A stretch of 64,000 nt of DNA from CAVEFW01 sp964579575 (GTDB lineage: Bacteria > Actinomycetota > Coriobacteriia > Coriobacteriales > Eggerthellaceae). The notes under the pieces are model-generated. The model did no database searches. It was not told the origin of the DNA and saw nothing but the letters and a program-made list of their open reading frames with translations. Positions within the stretch are counted from its first letter, which is position 1, and every line of letters starts with the position of its first letter. Shown here one piece after another: positions 1-9,365 of this stretch. The position numbers and the translations under genes were made by a program. The stretch is taken from positions 1 through 64,000 of the forward strand of contig CAZOGL010000002.1 of assembly GCA_964579575.1 (NCBI GenBank). The letters are read 5' to 3'.

Positions 1-72
1 AATATCAACCGCTAACCAACTGCTCGCTTAAGGGTTTTGCTCGCGAGTGGCTTTAAGAAACAGGAGGAGAAC

Positions 73-1494
73 ATGGCCGAAGAAAACACGAAGGTCGCCA
101 AGAGCAAGGGACGCGCGTCTTGGTCTGGCAAGTGGGGCTTCATCCTTGCTGCCGCCGCGTCTGCGGTCGGTCTGGGCAACATGTGGCGCTTTCCGTATCT
201 TGCCGCAAAGTACGGCGGAGGTACGTTCCTGATTACCTATATCATCTTGGTGGTCACGCTTGGCTTTACGCTCATGATGGGTGAGACGGCCCTTGGTCGC
301 TTGACGAAGCAAAGCGTCACAGGCGCGTTTGCCCATTTTGGAAAGAAGTACGCGTTCATCGGCGTTCTTGCCTGCTTGGTCCCGATGATCATCATGCCGT
401 ACTACTGCGTCATCGGCGGCTGGGTCACGAAATTCATGGTGTCTTACGTGACCGAGGCACCCTCCATCATTGCCGGTGATACCTATTTCAGCAACTTCAT
501 TATGAGCACCGGCCCGGACACCTTCCTTTGGATGTTCGTGTTCTTGGCGCTTGCCGTCCTCATCGTTGCCCTCGGTGTTCGTAAGGGTATCGAGAGCTCA
601 AACAAGGTCTTGATGCCTCTGCTCATCCTCATGGCTATCGGTATCTCCATCTACGTAGCGACGCTTCCTGGCGCCGCAGAGGGTCTCGCCTACTATCTGA
701 TTCCCGATGTGTCCAAGATTTCGGCTGAGATGATAGTCGCCGCGATGGGCCAGATGTTCTTCAGCTTGAGCTTGGCGATGGGCATCATGGTCACCTACGG
801 CTCCTACTTCGGTCCCGAGGATGACTTGGAGCATTCCGTCCGTCGCGTCGAGATTTTCGACACGGGCGTTGCGATTCTTGCTGGTTTCATGGTCATCCCC
901 GTCAGCGTCGCTGTTATGGGCTCTGCCGATGTTGTCGCCACCAAGGCGGGCCCGGGTCTTATGTTTGGCGTGTTGCCCACCGTCTTCGATAAACTTGGCG
1001 CCGCAGGCCCGATTATAGGGTTCGTCTTCTTCGCTTTGGTGTTCTTTGCGGCCCTGACCAGCGCGGTCTCCATTTTTGAAACCAACGTCTCCTGCATCCA
1101 GGACGCTTTCAAGACCTCCCGCGTCACCGCTATCGTCGTGTGTGCCATCGAGGCCTTGGTCTTGGGCGTTGTCTGCAACCTTGGCTACAACGCATGGCTC
1201 GGTGTCGATCCGATGTATACGCTGTTCGGCATCGGCGATTACCAAGATCACCAGATTCTCGACTTCATGGACTTCCTGTCCAACACGATTCTCATGCCTA
1301 TCGTCGCATTCCTGACCTGCATCTTCATTGGTTGGATTATCAAGCCCAAGATCATCGTCGACCACGTGAAGCAATCCAGCAAGTTCAGCGGAGAGAAGCT
1401 GTTCACCGTCATGATCAAGTACATCGCTCCCATCTTCGTCCTGATCATCATGGCGTTCTACATTCTCGATACCGTCGGAATCCTCAAGTTGTGA
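73..1494 (+). CDS. Sodium-dependent transporter, NSS/SNF family
   Basis: A 473-residue polytopic membrane protein of the neurotransmitter:sodium symporter family (LeuT fold), expected to import an amino acid or similar amine with Na+ across the cytoplasmic membrane. The family signature in TM1, SAVGLGNMWRFPY, lies at residues 30-42, preceded by a short basic N-terminus. The ATG at 73 is preferred over an in-frame start at 37 because AGGAGG (63-68) sits just upstream. Length is slightly short of the usual 11-12 TM bacterial members. The substrate cannot be read from sequence. A scaffold gap follows 11 bases after the stop, so the terminator is not visible. Confidence 0.93.
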   Translation: MAEENTKVAKSKGRASWSGKWGFILAAAASAVGLGNMWRFPYLAAKYGGGTFLITYIILVVTLGFTLMMGETALGRLTKQSVTGAFAHFGKKYAFIGVLACLVPMIIMPYYCVIGGWVTKFMVSYVTEAPSIIAGDTYFSNFIMSTGPDTFLWMFVFLALAVLIVALGVRKGIESSNKVLMPLLILMAIGISIYVATLPGAAEGLAYYLIPDVSKISAEMIVAAMGQMFFSLSLAMGIMVTYGSYFGPEDDLEHSVRRVEIFDTGVAILAGFMVIPVSVAVMGSADVVATKAGPGLMFGVLPTVFDKLGAAGPIIGFVFFALVFFAALTSAVSIFETNVSCIQDAFKTSRVTAIVVCAIEALVLGVVCNLGYNAWLGVDPMYTLFGIGDYQDHQILDFMDFLSNTILMPIVAFLTCIFIGWIIKPKIIVDHVKQSSKFSGEKLFTVMIKYIAPIFVLIIMAFYILDTVGILKL

Positions 1495-1505
1495 GGTTTG
1501 GGTCG

Positions 1506-1605
1506 NNNNNNNNNNNNNNNNNNNNNNNNNNNNNNNNNNNNNNNNNNNNNNNNNNNNNNNNNNNNNNNNNNNNNNNNNNNNNNNNNNNNNNNNNNNNNNN
1601 NNNNN
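1506..1605. other. Assembly gap of 100 N, no flanking duplication
   Basis: Exactly 100 N. Unlike the other four gaps, the left and right edges share no obvious sequence, so real sequence of unknown length may be missing here. The right-hand remainder (1606-1703) is the leader of the next gene. Confidence 0.95.
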
Positions 1606-1703
1606 TTTTGGAGTGCGGTTCATGCACGTCTCCTTGTCGCGCATATCGTGGTGACGATGGGGCATAATAAACAAAGCAGTAACTGCGTGAGGGAGGATTT
1701 GCG

Positions 1704-2336
1704 GTGCTGATCAGAAAAGCAAACATCGAGGACATTGACGATATTTTGCGGGTGTATGAGGATGCCCGCGCGTTTATGGCTAAGACGGGCAACACTACCC
1801 AATGGGCAAACGGTTACCCTCAAAAGGACTTGCTTCGCGACGATATCGCGAAGGGCAAGTTGTTCGTGTGCGAGGAAGGCCCCATGCTCTTCTCTATGAG
1901 CTATTTGACCGAACCCGTTGAGGGTGATGACGGCGGGAGCCTTGACGAGTCCTACATGATGTTGGACGCTCTTGCCGATCTCGAGCGCAACGCTGAGGAA
2001 GCGGCGGGTCTCAAGGCCGTTTTCTACTTCGCGTTGGAAGACGATCCGACCTATCGGAAGATTGATGGCGCTTGGAAATCCGATGAGCCCTACGGCGTCG
2101 TTCATCGCATCGGTGTGGCAAAGCGCGGTTGCGGGGTTGGCTCCTTTTGCATGGAGTGGGCCCAAAGCAAGGCGAAGTCAGCCGAGGCAAAAGGCGGTAT
2201 TCGTATCGATACCCACAAGGACAATGCTCCCATGCGCGCCATGCTCGAAAAGCTTGGCTACGAGGAGTGTGGCACCATCATCTGTGAGGACGGCACGCCG
2301 CGCATCGCCTACCAACGTGTGGAAACTGACAACTAG
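1704..2336 (+). CDS. GNAT-family N-acetyltransferase
   Basis: A 210-residue protein starting at GTG 1704 behind GGGAGGA (1691-1697). The N-terminus (MLIRKANIEDIDDILRVYE) is the usual GNAT beta1-alpha1. The acetyl-CoA pyrophosphate loop of the R-x-x-G-x-G type is seen as KRGCGVGSFC near residue 140, and the family's closing segment is NAPMRAMLEKLGYEECGTI. Cytoplasmic. It probably acetylates a small molecule or protein amine; the substrate is not predictable. An insertion rich in acidic residues around 60-100 is longer than in minimal GNATs. It lies 14 bases before the cyclodeaminase gene and may be co-transcribed with the folate genes. Confidence 0.85.
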   Translation: MLIRKANIEDIDDILRVYEDARAFMAKTGNTTQWANGYPQKDLLRDDIAKGKLFVCEEGPMLFSMSYLTEPVEGDDGGSLDESYMMLDALADLERNAEEAAGLKAVFYFALEDDPTYRKIDGAWKSDEPYGVVHRIGVAKRGCGVGSFCMEWAQSKAKSAEAKGGIRIDTHKDNAPMRAMLEKLGYEECGTIICEDGTPRIAYQRVETDN

Positions 2337-2350
2337 CCAGGAGGTCGGCA

Positions 2351-2962
2351 ATGGATACGCAATTTCTCGATGAACTTGCAAGCAAAGCTCCTACCCCTGG
2401 TGGCGGTGGAGCCGCCGCATATGCCGGAGCACTTGCTGCAGCCCTTGCCGCCATGGTAGGCAACCTGACGGTCGGTAAGAAGAAGTACGCCGCCGTCGAA
2501 GGTCATGTCCGTATGGCTGTTGACGACTTGGATGCCATGCGTCGCCAACTCGTGGATCTTATTGACGCAGATGCGCGGGCGTTTGGTCCCCTTGCCGCTT
2601 GTTACGGCATGCCGCGGGATACCGAGGAGGAGCGAGCATCGCGTGACGCTGCCATGCAAGATGCGCTGGTCGATGCCATCGAGGTGCCCCTCGAGATCAT
2701 GGGTGTTTGCCTTGAGGTGCTCGAGGAGTGCGACTACCTCGCAGAGAACGGCAGCCGTTTGGCCCTCTCAGATGTGGGGTGTGCGGTTGCCCTTGGCAGG
2801 GCTGCCGTCCATGCGGCGAGCTTGAATGTCGTCATCAACGTGAAGAGTGTTGCCGACCAGGCTCGCGCCTCAAATTATCGTGATAGGATGAACGCCCTCA
2901 TCAGGAAGGCCGACGAGCTTCACGACAAGGTTTATCCTGCGGTCATCGAAGCGATTCGATAG
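2351..2962 (+). CDS. fchA: Cyclodeaminase/cyclohydrolase family protein (FchA type)
   Basis: A 203-residue stand-alone homologue of the C-terminal domain of FtcD. Family members convert 5-formimino-THF to methenyl-THF plus ammonia, or hydrolyse methenyl-THF to 10-formyl-THF (FchA). The glycine-rich helix start APTPGGGGAAAYAGALAAAL at residues 14-33 is the family hallmark, and the protein is otherwise all-helical. RBS AGGAGG is at 2339-2344. FolD follows 19 bases downstream, so the pair forms a one-carbon unit handling methylene-, methenyl- and formyl-THF. The cyclohydrolase assignment rests on that neighbour; without a formiminotransferase domain, cyclodeaminase activity is less likely but not excluded. 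Confidence 0.82.
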   Translation: MDTQFLDELASKAPTPGGGGAAAYAGALAAALAAMVGNLTVGKKKYAAVEGHVRMAVDDLDAMRRQLVDLIDADARAFGPLAACYGMPRDTEEERASRDAAMQDALVDAIEVPLEIMGVCLEVLEECDYLAENGSRLALSDVGCAVALGRAAVHAASLNVVINVKSVADQARASNYRDRMNALIRKADELHDKVYPAVIEAIR

Positions 2963-2981
2963 ACAAGAGAGGTTGCAGAAC

Positions 2982-3836
2982 ATGGCAGAGCAATTGCTTG
3001 GCAAAACCGTTGTTGCCCAGATGAAGGACAAGACCCTTGCCCGTGTTGCGTCCCTTGGCGCCCAAGGCAAGACCGTGACCCTTGCGTTTGTTCGCGTGGG
3101 CGAGCGCGGTGATGACCTGTCCTACCAACGCACGTCCACGAAGCGCGCCCAAGCTCGCGGCATCGCGACTCGTGAGTTCGCGTTGCCCGCTGATGCCGCC
3201 GATAGGGACGTTGCCCGCGTCATCGCTGAGATTAACGCTGACGAAGATATTGACGGTTGTCTTATGTTTCGTCCGTTGCCCAAACCTCTCGACAACGAGG
3301 CCGCAGCAGCCCTGCTTGATCCCGAGAAGGATATCGACGGCATCACCGAGGAATCCCTCGCCAGCGTGTTCATGGATTCAGACAAGGGATTTCCTCCTTG
3401 CACGGCTCAGGCCTGCATTGAGATGCTTGACGGATATGGTATTGAAATCTCGGGCAAAAGCGCGGTCGTCGTCGGACGCAGCCTTGTCATCGGCAAGCCG
3501 GTTGCCATGATGCTGCTCCGTCGTAACGCCACGGTGACTATCGCCCATTCCCGCACGGCCAACCTTGCGGAGGTCATGCGGGCTGCGGACATCGTCATTT
3601 GCGCCACCGGTCGCGCAAAGGCTTACGGCCCGGATTTCTTCAGGCCCGGCCAAGTTGTCCTCGACGTGGGAATCAACTTTGATGCCGAGGGGAACCTTTG
3701 CGGAGACGTGGATTATGACGCCGTGGAGCCTATCGTTGACTATTTGACTCCCGTTCCCGGTGGCCTTGGAGGCGTGACCGCCGAGGTCCTTATGGAGCAT
3801 GTGGTAAGCGCTGCTGAGAAGAAGGCGACCAAGTAG
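2982..3836 (+). CDS. folD: Bifunctional methylene-THF dehydrogenase/methenyl-THF cyclohydrolase FolD
   Basis: A 284-residue FolD of normal length, interconverting 5,10-methylene-THF and 10-formyl-THF with NAD(P). The catalytic Tyr-Lys pair is in SYQRTSTKRAQARGI, substrate binding in KDIDGIT, the Rossmann motif in VVVGRSLVIGKPVAMMLL, and the C-terminal signature is PVPGGLGGVT. ATG 2982 is preferred over an upstream TTG (2973) because AGAGAGG lies about ten bases before it. It follows the FchA gene, giving two potential cyclohydrolases in one operon. Its stop codon overlaps the GTG start of tsaE by one base. Confidence 0.95.
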   Translation: MAEQLLGKTVVAQMKDKTLARVASLGAQGKTVTLAFVRVGERGDDLSYQRTSTKRAQARGIATREFALPADAADRDVARVIAEINADEDIDGCLMFRPLPKPLDNEAAAALLDPEKDIDGITEESLASVFMDSDKGFPPCTAQACIEMLDGYGIEISGKSAVVVGRSLVIGKPVAMMLLRRNATVTIAHSRTANLAEVMRAADIVICATGRAKAYGPDFFRPGQVVLDVGINFDAEGNLCGDVDYDAVEPIVDYLTPVPGGLGGVTAEVLMEHVVSAAEKKATK

Positions 3837-4312
3837 TGGGCGTTACGTTTGTGTCCGCGAGCGCCGAGGAGACGAAGGCCTTGGCCGCTGCCTTGGCCCC
3901 CTTGGTGAGGCCTTGCGACATCATTTTGCTCAACGGCGATCTTGGCGCAGGGAAGACCCAGTTCAGCCAAGGATTTGCCAACGCGCTCGGCGTGAAACAA
4001 CAAGTCACAAGCCCTACGTTTACCATCCTTCTCGAATACAGGGATGGACGTTTGCCGCTCTACCACTTCGATCTCTATCGTCTTGAGGACGATGAGGAGT
4101 TGGAGGACATCGGCTACTTTGATGTGCTTGAGGCCGATGGGGTGAGCCTTGTCGAGTGGGCTGATAAGTTTCCTGACTCCCTTCCTGAGGACTATTTGGA
4201 GCTTCGCATCACCATCGCCCCCGATGAAACACGTTTTCTTGCGGCGATGCCCGAGGGTTCTCGCTCGGAGGAACTTCTTGCGGATTGGGAACAGGCTCTT
4301 TCTTGCGTGTAG
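3836..4312 (+). CDS. tsaE: tRNA threonylcarbamoyladenosine biosynthesis ATPase TsaE
   Basis: A 158-residue YjeE/TsaE ATPase needed for bacterial t6A37 formation on ANN-decoding tRNAs. Walker A is GDLGAGKT at residues 34-41, followed by the TSPTF switch and the HFDLYRL and VEWADKF motifs typical of the family. The start is GTG 3836, overlapping the folD stop by one base, so translation is probably coupled. The TsaB-RimI-TsaD fusion lies 63 bases downstream, so all t6A transferase components except TsaC are together. Confidence 0.95.
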   Translation: MGVTFVSASAEETKALAAALAPLVRPCDIILLNGDLGAGKTQFSQGFANALGVKQQVTSPTFTILLEYRDGRLPLYHFDLYRLEDDEELEDIGYFDVLEADGVSLVEWADKFPDSLPEDYLELRITIAPDETRFLAAMPEGSRSEELLADWEQALSCV

Positions 4313-4375
4313 CCGATATGATACTGGACTGACTATTTTGACCTGACTGACTTTGAATCTGGGAGGATTGCTCGC

Positions 4376-6835
4376 ATGGGTGCACCGCGTTTTGTACTTG
4401 CTCTTGATACCGCCAACGAGGTTATTGCTGTTGGTGTCGGTGAGCTGTGCGCGGAGGAGCGTCGTGTCAAGCTGGTTGCCCAAGTGCAGGTGGAGGCGCA
4501 TCGTGCCAGCAACACCCGCCTTTTGGAATGCGTTGATACCGTTCTCGGAGAGGCGGGGGTTTCTCGTGGGGAAATTGCCTGCGTTGCATGCGGCCGTGGC
4601 CCTGGTAGCTTCACTGGCGTCCGCATCGCCATGGCGACTGCCAAGGGTATTGCGAGCGCCCTGCATGTGGCCCTGATTGGGCTATCCACGCTGGATGCGG
4701 TCGCTTGGGGTGCCTGGGAGAGAGGGGCACGTGGCGAGGTGCTCGTTGCCGCAGATGCCATGCGCCGCGAGATCTACCCGGTGACCTTCTCCTTGAGTGA
4801 CGCAGGTGTTGTTCGTCTCGACAACGACCGTGTTATCAAGGCGACGAGTCTGGCTGGCGAGCTGGAGGGGCGCAAAGACCCCGTGCAGATTACGGGTGAC
4901 GCCCTTGCGAAATACGCCGACCTGCTGTCGCCAAACGCGATGTTGTTGCCAAAGGAGACATGGGCCGCGACAGGCGCTGGCCTGCTCCTTGCTCTGCAAG
5001 CTGCTTGGGTGGTAGGCGAGTGCGATCCCTTCGACGTTGCACGGCACAACCCCGCCTTTGCCCTTCCGATCTATACCCGTCTCTCCGATGCGGAGGAAAA
5101 CGAGCGCCAACGCCTTGCCAAGGGGGACGCCTCCACCAAAGGCACCCATGGGGATCGCCATGTAACCATGAACGATACCTCCATCAACAACTCCCGTGGC
5201 AATGCGGCGGGCATCGCCTACAAGCCGTTGGATGCAGTGCATGCTGCGGAGGTTGCCCGCCTCGAGTCTGAGGTTATGGGCACCGATGCGTGGAATGCGA
5301 ACCTGGTGGTTGACGAGTTGGGTCGCGCAGATCGCGTGTGGTGGATGGCCCTGGCTTGTGACCCGTCCCTTCCTGTCCCTGTCGATGCCCCCTTGGTGGG
5401 TTATGCCGGCGGCATGGTGGTCGACGGCGACGTGCAAATCCTCAAGATTGCCACCGACGTGCCTTATCAACGTCGCGGCATTGCCCGTGCGCTGTTGGCC
5501 CACGTGGCAGACGACGCCCGCAGTCTCGGCGCCTCCACGATCTCGCTCGAGGTTCGCGTAGGCAATAAGGGAGCCATCGCGTTTTATGAGAGCCGCGGAT
5601 TCGAAACGATTGGCAAGCGTCCGCGCTACTATTCCGACGGCGAGGACGCCTTCATCATGAAGGGTTCTCTGTCTGATATCCTTGCTCCGACCCATGAGAG
5701 GGTGGGGGGCATGTCCTTGCAGATGCTCGACTATAAGGGTGAGCAGACAAAGGGAAAGCAAGGGGGCGAGCAGGTCCTTTCCGAGCTGGTACACCCCCTT
5801 GTGTTCGCCATCGAGAGCAGCTGTGACGAGACCGCTGCTTCCATCGTTGACGGGGCCGGTACGGTTTTGGCCAGCGTCGTCGCGAGCCAAATAGATTTCC
5901 ATGCCCGATTTGGCGGCGTCGTTCCCGAGATTGCGAGTCGTAAGCACATCGAGGCGATTTGCGGCGTGTGCGATGAGTGTTTCGATGTTGCCGCTGCCTA
6001 TGTTGGGTTGACGGCTGGGTCTTTGACCTGGAACGATATGGATGCGGTTGCTGTTACCTATGCGCCAGGACTTTTGGGTGCCCTTGTTGTGGGCGTGGCT
6101 TTCGCAAAGGGGGCAGCTTGGGGTGCGGAGAGACCCTTTATCGGCGTCAACCACCTCGAAGGCCATCTCTATGCCAACAAGATCGGTCGTAGCGACTTTG
6201 CGCCGCCTGCGGTTGTGAGTCTTGTGAGCGGCGGAAACACCCTGTTGGTTCACATGAAGGAATGGGGTGTGTACGAGACACTCGGGTACACTATCGACGA
6301 TGCAGTGGGTGAGGCGTTTGACAAGGTGGCAAAGGCCTTGGGTCTCGGTTATCCCGGCGGTCCCATTATTTCTCAAATGGCGACCGAAGGGGACCCGACG
6401 GCGATTCCGTTTCCCCGCGCCATGATGCACTCGGGAGATTTGCGTTTCAGTTTGAGCGGGCTCAAGACAGCGGTGACCACCTATATCAATCAGGAGCGGG
6501 AGGCGGGCCGCGAGCTGAATGTGCCTGACATCTGCGCAAGCTTTACTGCCGCCGTTGTGGATGTGCAGGTCGCAAAGGCAAAGACCGCTCTCGAGCAGAC
6601 CGGAGCCAAGGAGTTTTGCCTTGGCGGTGGTGTTGCGGCGAACCCGAGCCTTCGTGCCGCCTATGAGGAGATGTGCCACAAGATGGGCGTGCGTCTTACC
6701 ATGCCTCCCATGAGCGCATGTACCGACAATGCCGCCATGATCGCCCTTGTGGCTCTCGACCGTTACAAGGCCGGGAAGTTTTTCCCGCTTAGCGCCGATG
6801 CCCAAGCCCATGCAGATTTGGATAAGCCTTATTAG
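4376..6835 (+). CDS. TsaB-RimI-TsaD triple fusion (t6A synthesis and protein N-acetyltransferase)
   Basis: An 819-residue protein joining three usually separate enzymes. Residues 1-240 are TsaB (GRGPGSFTGVRIAMATAKGI). About 270-432 is a RimI-type GNAT (QRRGIARALLAH; FYESRGFETIGKRPRYY). About 473-819 is TsaD (ESSCDETAAS, metal-binding NHLEGHLYAN, SGGNT, GEAFDKVAK, FSLSGLKT, GGVAAN, CTDNAAM). The linkers at 240-270 and 432-472 are polar and low in complexity. TsaD transfers the threonylcarbamoyl group to A37, TsaB activates it, and RimI acetylates the N-terminus of ribosomal S18. Start ATG 4376 follows GGGAGGA. Fusing TsaB to TsaD fixes a 1:1 ratio of the heterodimer. Bipartite fusions of these proteins are known; the full triple order is less familiar. 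Confidence 0.95.
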   Translation: MGAPRFVLALDTANEVIAVGVGELCAEERRVKLVAQVQVEAHRASNTRLLECVDTVLGEAGVSRGEIACVACGRGPGSFTGVRIAMATAKGIASALHVALIGLSTLDAVAWGAWERGARGEVLVAADAMRREIYPVTFSLSDAGVVRLDNDRVIKATSLAGELEGRKDPVQITGDALAKYADLLSPNAMLLPKETWAATGAGLLLALQAAWVVGECDPFDVARHNPAFALPIYTRLSDAEENERQRLAKGDASTKGTHGDRHVTMNDTSINNSRGNAAGIAYKPLDAVHAAEVARLESEVMGTDAWNANLVVDELGRADRVWWMALACDPSLPVPVDAPLVGYAGGMVVDGDVQILKIATDVPYQRRGIARALLAHVADDARSLGASTISLEVRVGNKGAIAFYESRGFETIGKRPRYYSDGEDAFIMKGSLSDILAPTHERVGGMSLQMLDYKGEQTKGKQGGEQVLSELVHPLVFAIESSCDETAASIVDGAGTVLASVVASQIDFHARFGGVVPEIASRKHIEAICGVCDECFDVAAAYVGLTAGSLTWNDMDAVAVTYAPGLLGALVVGVAFAKGAAWGAERPFIGVNHLEGHLYANKIGRSDFAPPAVVSLVSGGNTLLVHMKEWGVYETLGYTIDDAVGEAFDKVAKALGLGYPGGPIISQMATEGDPTAIPFPRAMMHSGDLRFSLSGLKTAVTTYINQEREAGRELNVPDICASFTAAVVDVQVAKAKTALEQTGAKEFCLGGGVAANPSLRAAYEEMCHKMGVRLTMPPMSACTDNAAMIALVALDRYKAGKFFPLSADAQAHADLDKPY

Positions 6836-6869
6836 CCTTGTCGCCGAGCGAGAGAGAAGTGAGGGGTTC

Positions 6870-8311
6870 GTGAAGCAAGGAGTTAATAGCGAGGAAACGT
6901 CACAAAGGCGTACCGATTCTGCTGCGGTGAGGCTTTGGACGCCGGTGTTCGTCGTCATCATCGCGTTGACCTTTTGTTGTTTCGTCGTGGGTCAAGGGCT
7001 TAATTCGGGGACCAGTGTCTACCTGACGGGGCTTGGCTATGGTGCCTCCTTGTCAGGAGTCCTGGCCATGGTTTTCTCCTTTGCCGCGGCGTTTACGAGG
7101 TTGTTGATTGGTCCTGTCATCGACAGCGGCCGGTGTTCCCTGGTCATCAAGGTTGGCATCGTGGTGCTCATTGTCAGCACGTTTATGACCGCTTTGGTTG
7201 ATGGGGTTGTTCTCATCACCCTTTGTCGTCTGTTGCAAGGCGCGGGTTTTGCTGCGGCCACTACGGCTGCGAGCACGGCTGCCGCCGATGTGTTGCCGGC
7301 GGAACGTCTTGGAGAGGGCATCGGATATCACGGTCTCGGCCAAGCCCTTGCCACGTCCGTGGGTCCGGCGTTCGCCCTGTTCCTTGCAGGGACGAATCCT
7401 TCGAGCAACCTGTATGTCGGCCTCGCGCTCGTGGGAGTTGTGGGGTTTCTCATCGCGTTGGGTTCTGGCTACGAGAAGCACCCCGATCGGCTCCCTGAGA
7501 CGAGCGGCTATCGCGTTCGTTGGGAGAAAAGCCANNNNNNNNNNNNNNNNNNNNNNNNNNNNNNNNNNNNNNNNNNNNNNNNNNNNNNNNNNNNNNNNNN
7601 NNNNNNNNNNNNNNNNNNNNNNNNNNNNNNNNNNATCGCGTTCGTTGGGAGAAAAGCCAACTTGCGCGCGAGGAGAGAGGCACGCGCGAAACGAAAGGCA
7701 CGCACGAAACGAAAGCGGAAAGGCAATCCCTCCGTCAACGTTTCGACGTGTTCGAACCTCGCGCACTTCCTGGCGCGATCCCTATGTGCATCCTTTGTCC
7801 CACGTTTGGATTTGGGATATTTTTCGTGGGTTTGTATGGAACGACCTTGGGGTATGCCAACGCAGGTCTCTTCTATACCATTTCCGCTGTCGTGATGATC
7901 CTTGTCAGGATGTTGTCGAAGCGCTTCATGGATACCGTTCCCGCCATCAAGACCTTGACCGTGGCAATCGCCGCCGCTCTGGTGGGATTTGCCCTCTTGT
8001 TCTTCGCAGGCCAAGGCGAGCTTGTGTTCTTGGCGTCGGGGTTGCCGTATGGCTTGGCCCTCGGTTTGTCCTTGCCGCTCAACCAATCCGTTGCAGTGAA
8101 GAACACTCCGAGCGAGAGATGGGGTGCCGCCAATGCGCTGTTTTTGCTTTTCAATGATTTGGGCATCGGGATCTCCTGTGCGATTTGGGGACCGATCAAC
8201 GACGTCTTCGGGTTCCAAGTGAGCATTCTCTTGGTGATGGTGTGCCAAATCCTGTCCTATATCGTGGCATGGGTCGTATACCCTGCCAACCAAAAGAGGT
8301 GGCGTGCCTGA
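6870..8311 (+). CDS. MFS transporter, interrupted by an assembly gap
   Basis: The gene spans the 100-N block at 7535-7634. The 25 bp at 7510-7534 recur exactly at 7635-7659. Removing the N and one copy gives an uninterrupted frame of 439 codons (438 residues), so no coding sequence need be missing. The likely start is GTG 6870 behind AGAGAGAAGTGAGG. The N-half has six hydrophobic segments with the MFS loop GPVIDSGRCS, the C-half has five or six. The central cytoplasmic loop is long, charged and repetitive (EERGTRETKGTHETKAER). Substrate unknown; drug or metabolite efflux is the commonest role for such proteins. Confidence 0.85.
7535..7634. other. Assembly gap of 100 N flanked by a 25-bp duplication
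   Basis: Exactly 100 N inside the MFS gene. The 25 bases before it (7510-7534) are repeated exactly after it (7635-7659), and merging them restores the reading frame. Confidence 0.95.
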
Positions 8312-8412
8312 CCTTTTGCAATGAGGTTGTGGCACAATACAACAGCATATGAAACGAAGCCGCCCCCTGAGCTCCTTTGCGAGCATCGATGGGCGCGGCG
8401 AGGAGGAACGGC

Positions 8413-9156
8413 ATGAGCATCGATACCGCAACGGGCAAGGAAGCGCCTGCAGAGCTTTCCAGCGAACGCGTCAAAGACATCTTCAGCACCATCGCGAAGA
8501 AGTACGAACGATTCAACGCTGTGTCCAGCTTTGGCTCTTACAAGCTGTGGCTCAAGGGCATGATGAGGCAGGCTGATATCCCCTCCGACGCAGAGGTGCT
8601 TGATGTTGCCGGTGGTACGGGCGATGTTGCCTACACGGTGGCCCGGGCAAAACACCCCAAACACATTCTTTGCTCGGACCTTGTTCCCGAGATGCTCGAG
8701 GTCGCCATGGCTAAATACGAGCGTGGCGATGCCGACGGCGTGCCTGTCGACTTCCAAGTCGTTGATGCTCAAAACATGCCCTTCGAAGATGGGAGTTTCG
8801 ACGTCTTGACCATGGCCTATGGGATTCGCAACATGCCGGAGCGCGAGCGCGCCCTAAGCGAGATGTTCCGCGTTCTGCGCCCCGGTGGACAACTGGTCTG
8901 CCTTGAGTTCTCCACGCCTCCCAATCCTGTATGGCGTGGTCTGTATAACTTCTACCTGCGCCACATGATCCCCTTTTGGGGAGGCCTTATCACTGGAGAG
9001 CGTGACGGGTTTGTCTACCTGTCCAAGTCCATCAAGGCGTTTCCGAACCAAGAAGGCCTTGCAAAGCTTATGCGTGACGCTGGTTTCACGGACGTGACCT
9101 GGAAAAACTATACCGGTGGCATCGCTGCGGTCCACGTGGCGAACAAACCGCGTTAG
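8413..9156 (+). CDS. menG: Demethylmenaquinone methyltransferase (MenG/UbiE)
   Basis: A 247-residue class I SAM methyltransferase that methylates demethylmenaquinone in the last step of menaquinone synthesis. The SAM motif DVAGGTGDVAYTVA, post-I SDLVPEMLEVA, the UbiE signature MAYGIRNMPERERALSEMFRVL, and LEFSTP are all present. ATG 8413 is chosen because AGGAGG (8401-8406 region) is correctly spaced; an in-frame ATG at 8377 lacks a site. The next gene downstream is an amidohydrolase that may also belong to menaquinone synthesis. Confidence 0.95.
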   Translation: MSIDTATGKEAPAELSSERVKDIFSTIAKKYERFNAVSSFGSYKLWLKGMMRQADIPSDAEVLDVAGGTGDVAYTVARAKHPKHILCSDLVPEMLEVAMAKYERGDADGVPVDFQVVDAQNMPFEDGSFDVLTMAYGIRNMPERERALSEMFRVLRPGGQLVCLEFSTPPNPVWRGLYNFYLRHMIPFWGGLITGERDGFVYLSKSIKAFPNQEGLAKLMRDAGFTDVTWKNYTGGIAAVHVANKPR

Positions 9157-9292
9157 CGCTTGGAACAAGGGCTGGATCTAAGGTCGCCTTTACCCTCTTT
9201 TGCAGGGATAACGTTAAAAACAGAGCGGTTTTGTTCAATAGCCGTTCTTTTGTGTCTGTTTGCCTCCGTTTACTCTTGCCAACAATAAGGGG

Positions 9293-9301
9293 TGCTATCA
9301 T
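9293..9301 (+). promoter_or_regulatory. Putative extended -10 promoter before the amidohydrolase gene
   Basis: TGCTATCAT forms an extended -10 element about 65 bases before the start codon. No good -35 is seen. A 7-bp perfect hairpin (ACGCGTG/CACGCGT, 9310-9329) falls in the predicted leader. Confidence 0.4.
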
Positions 9302-9365
9302 ATGAGGCTACGCGTGCAGACACACGCGTTGCTTTGTATCCTTCGGGAGATTTTGAGGTGACCTC

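Noticed and set aside
4682..6961. A 759-codon open frame on the minus strand
   Set aside because: It lies opposite the TsaB-RimI-TsaD gene, has His/Arg-rich low-complexity translation and no recognisable domain; it is a codon-bias shadow.
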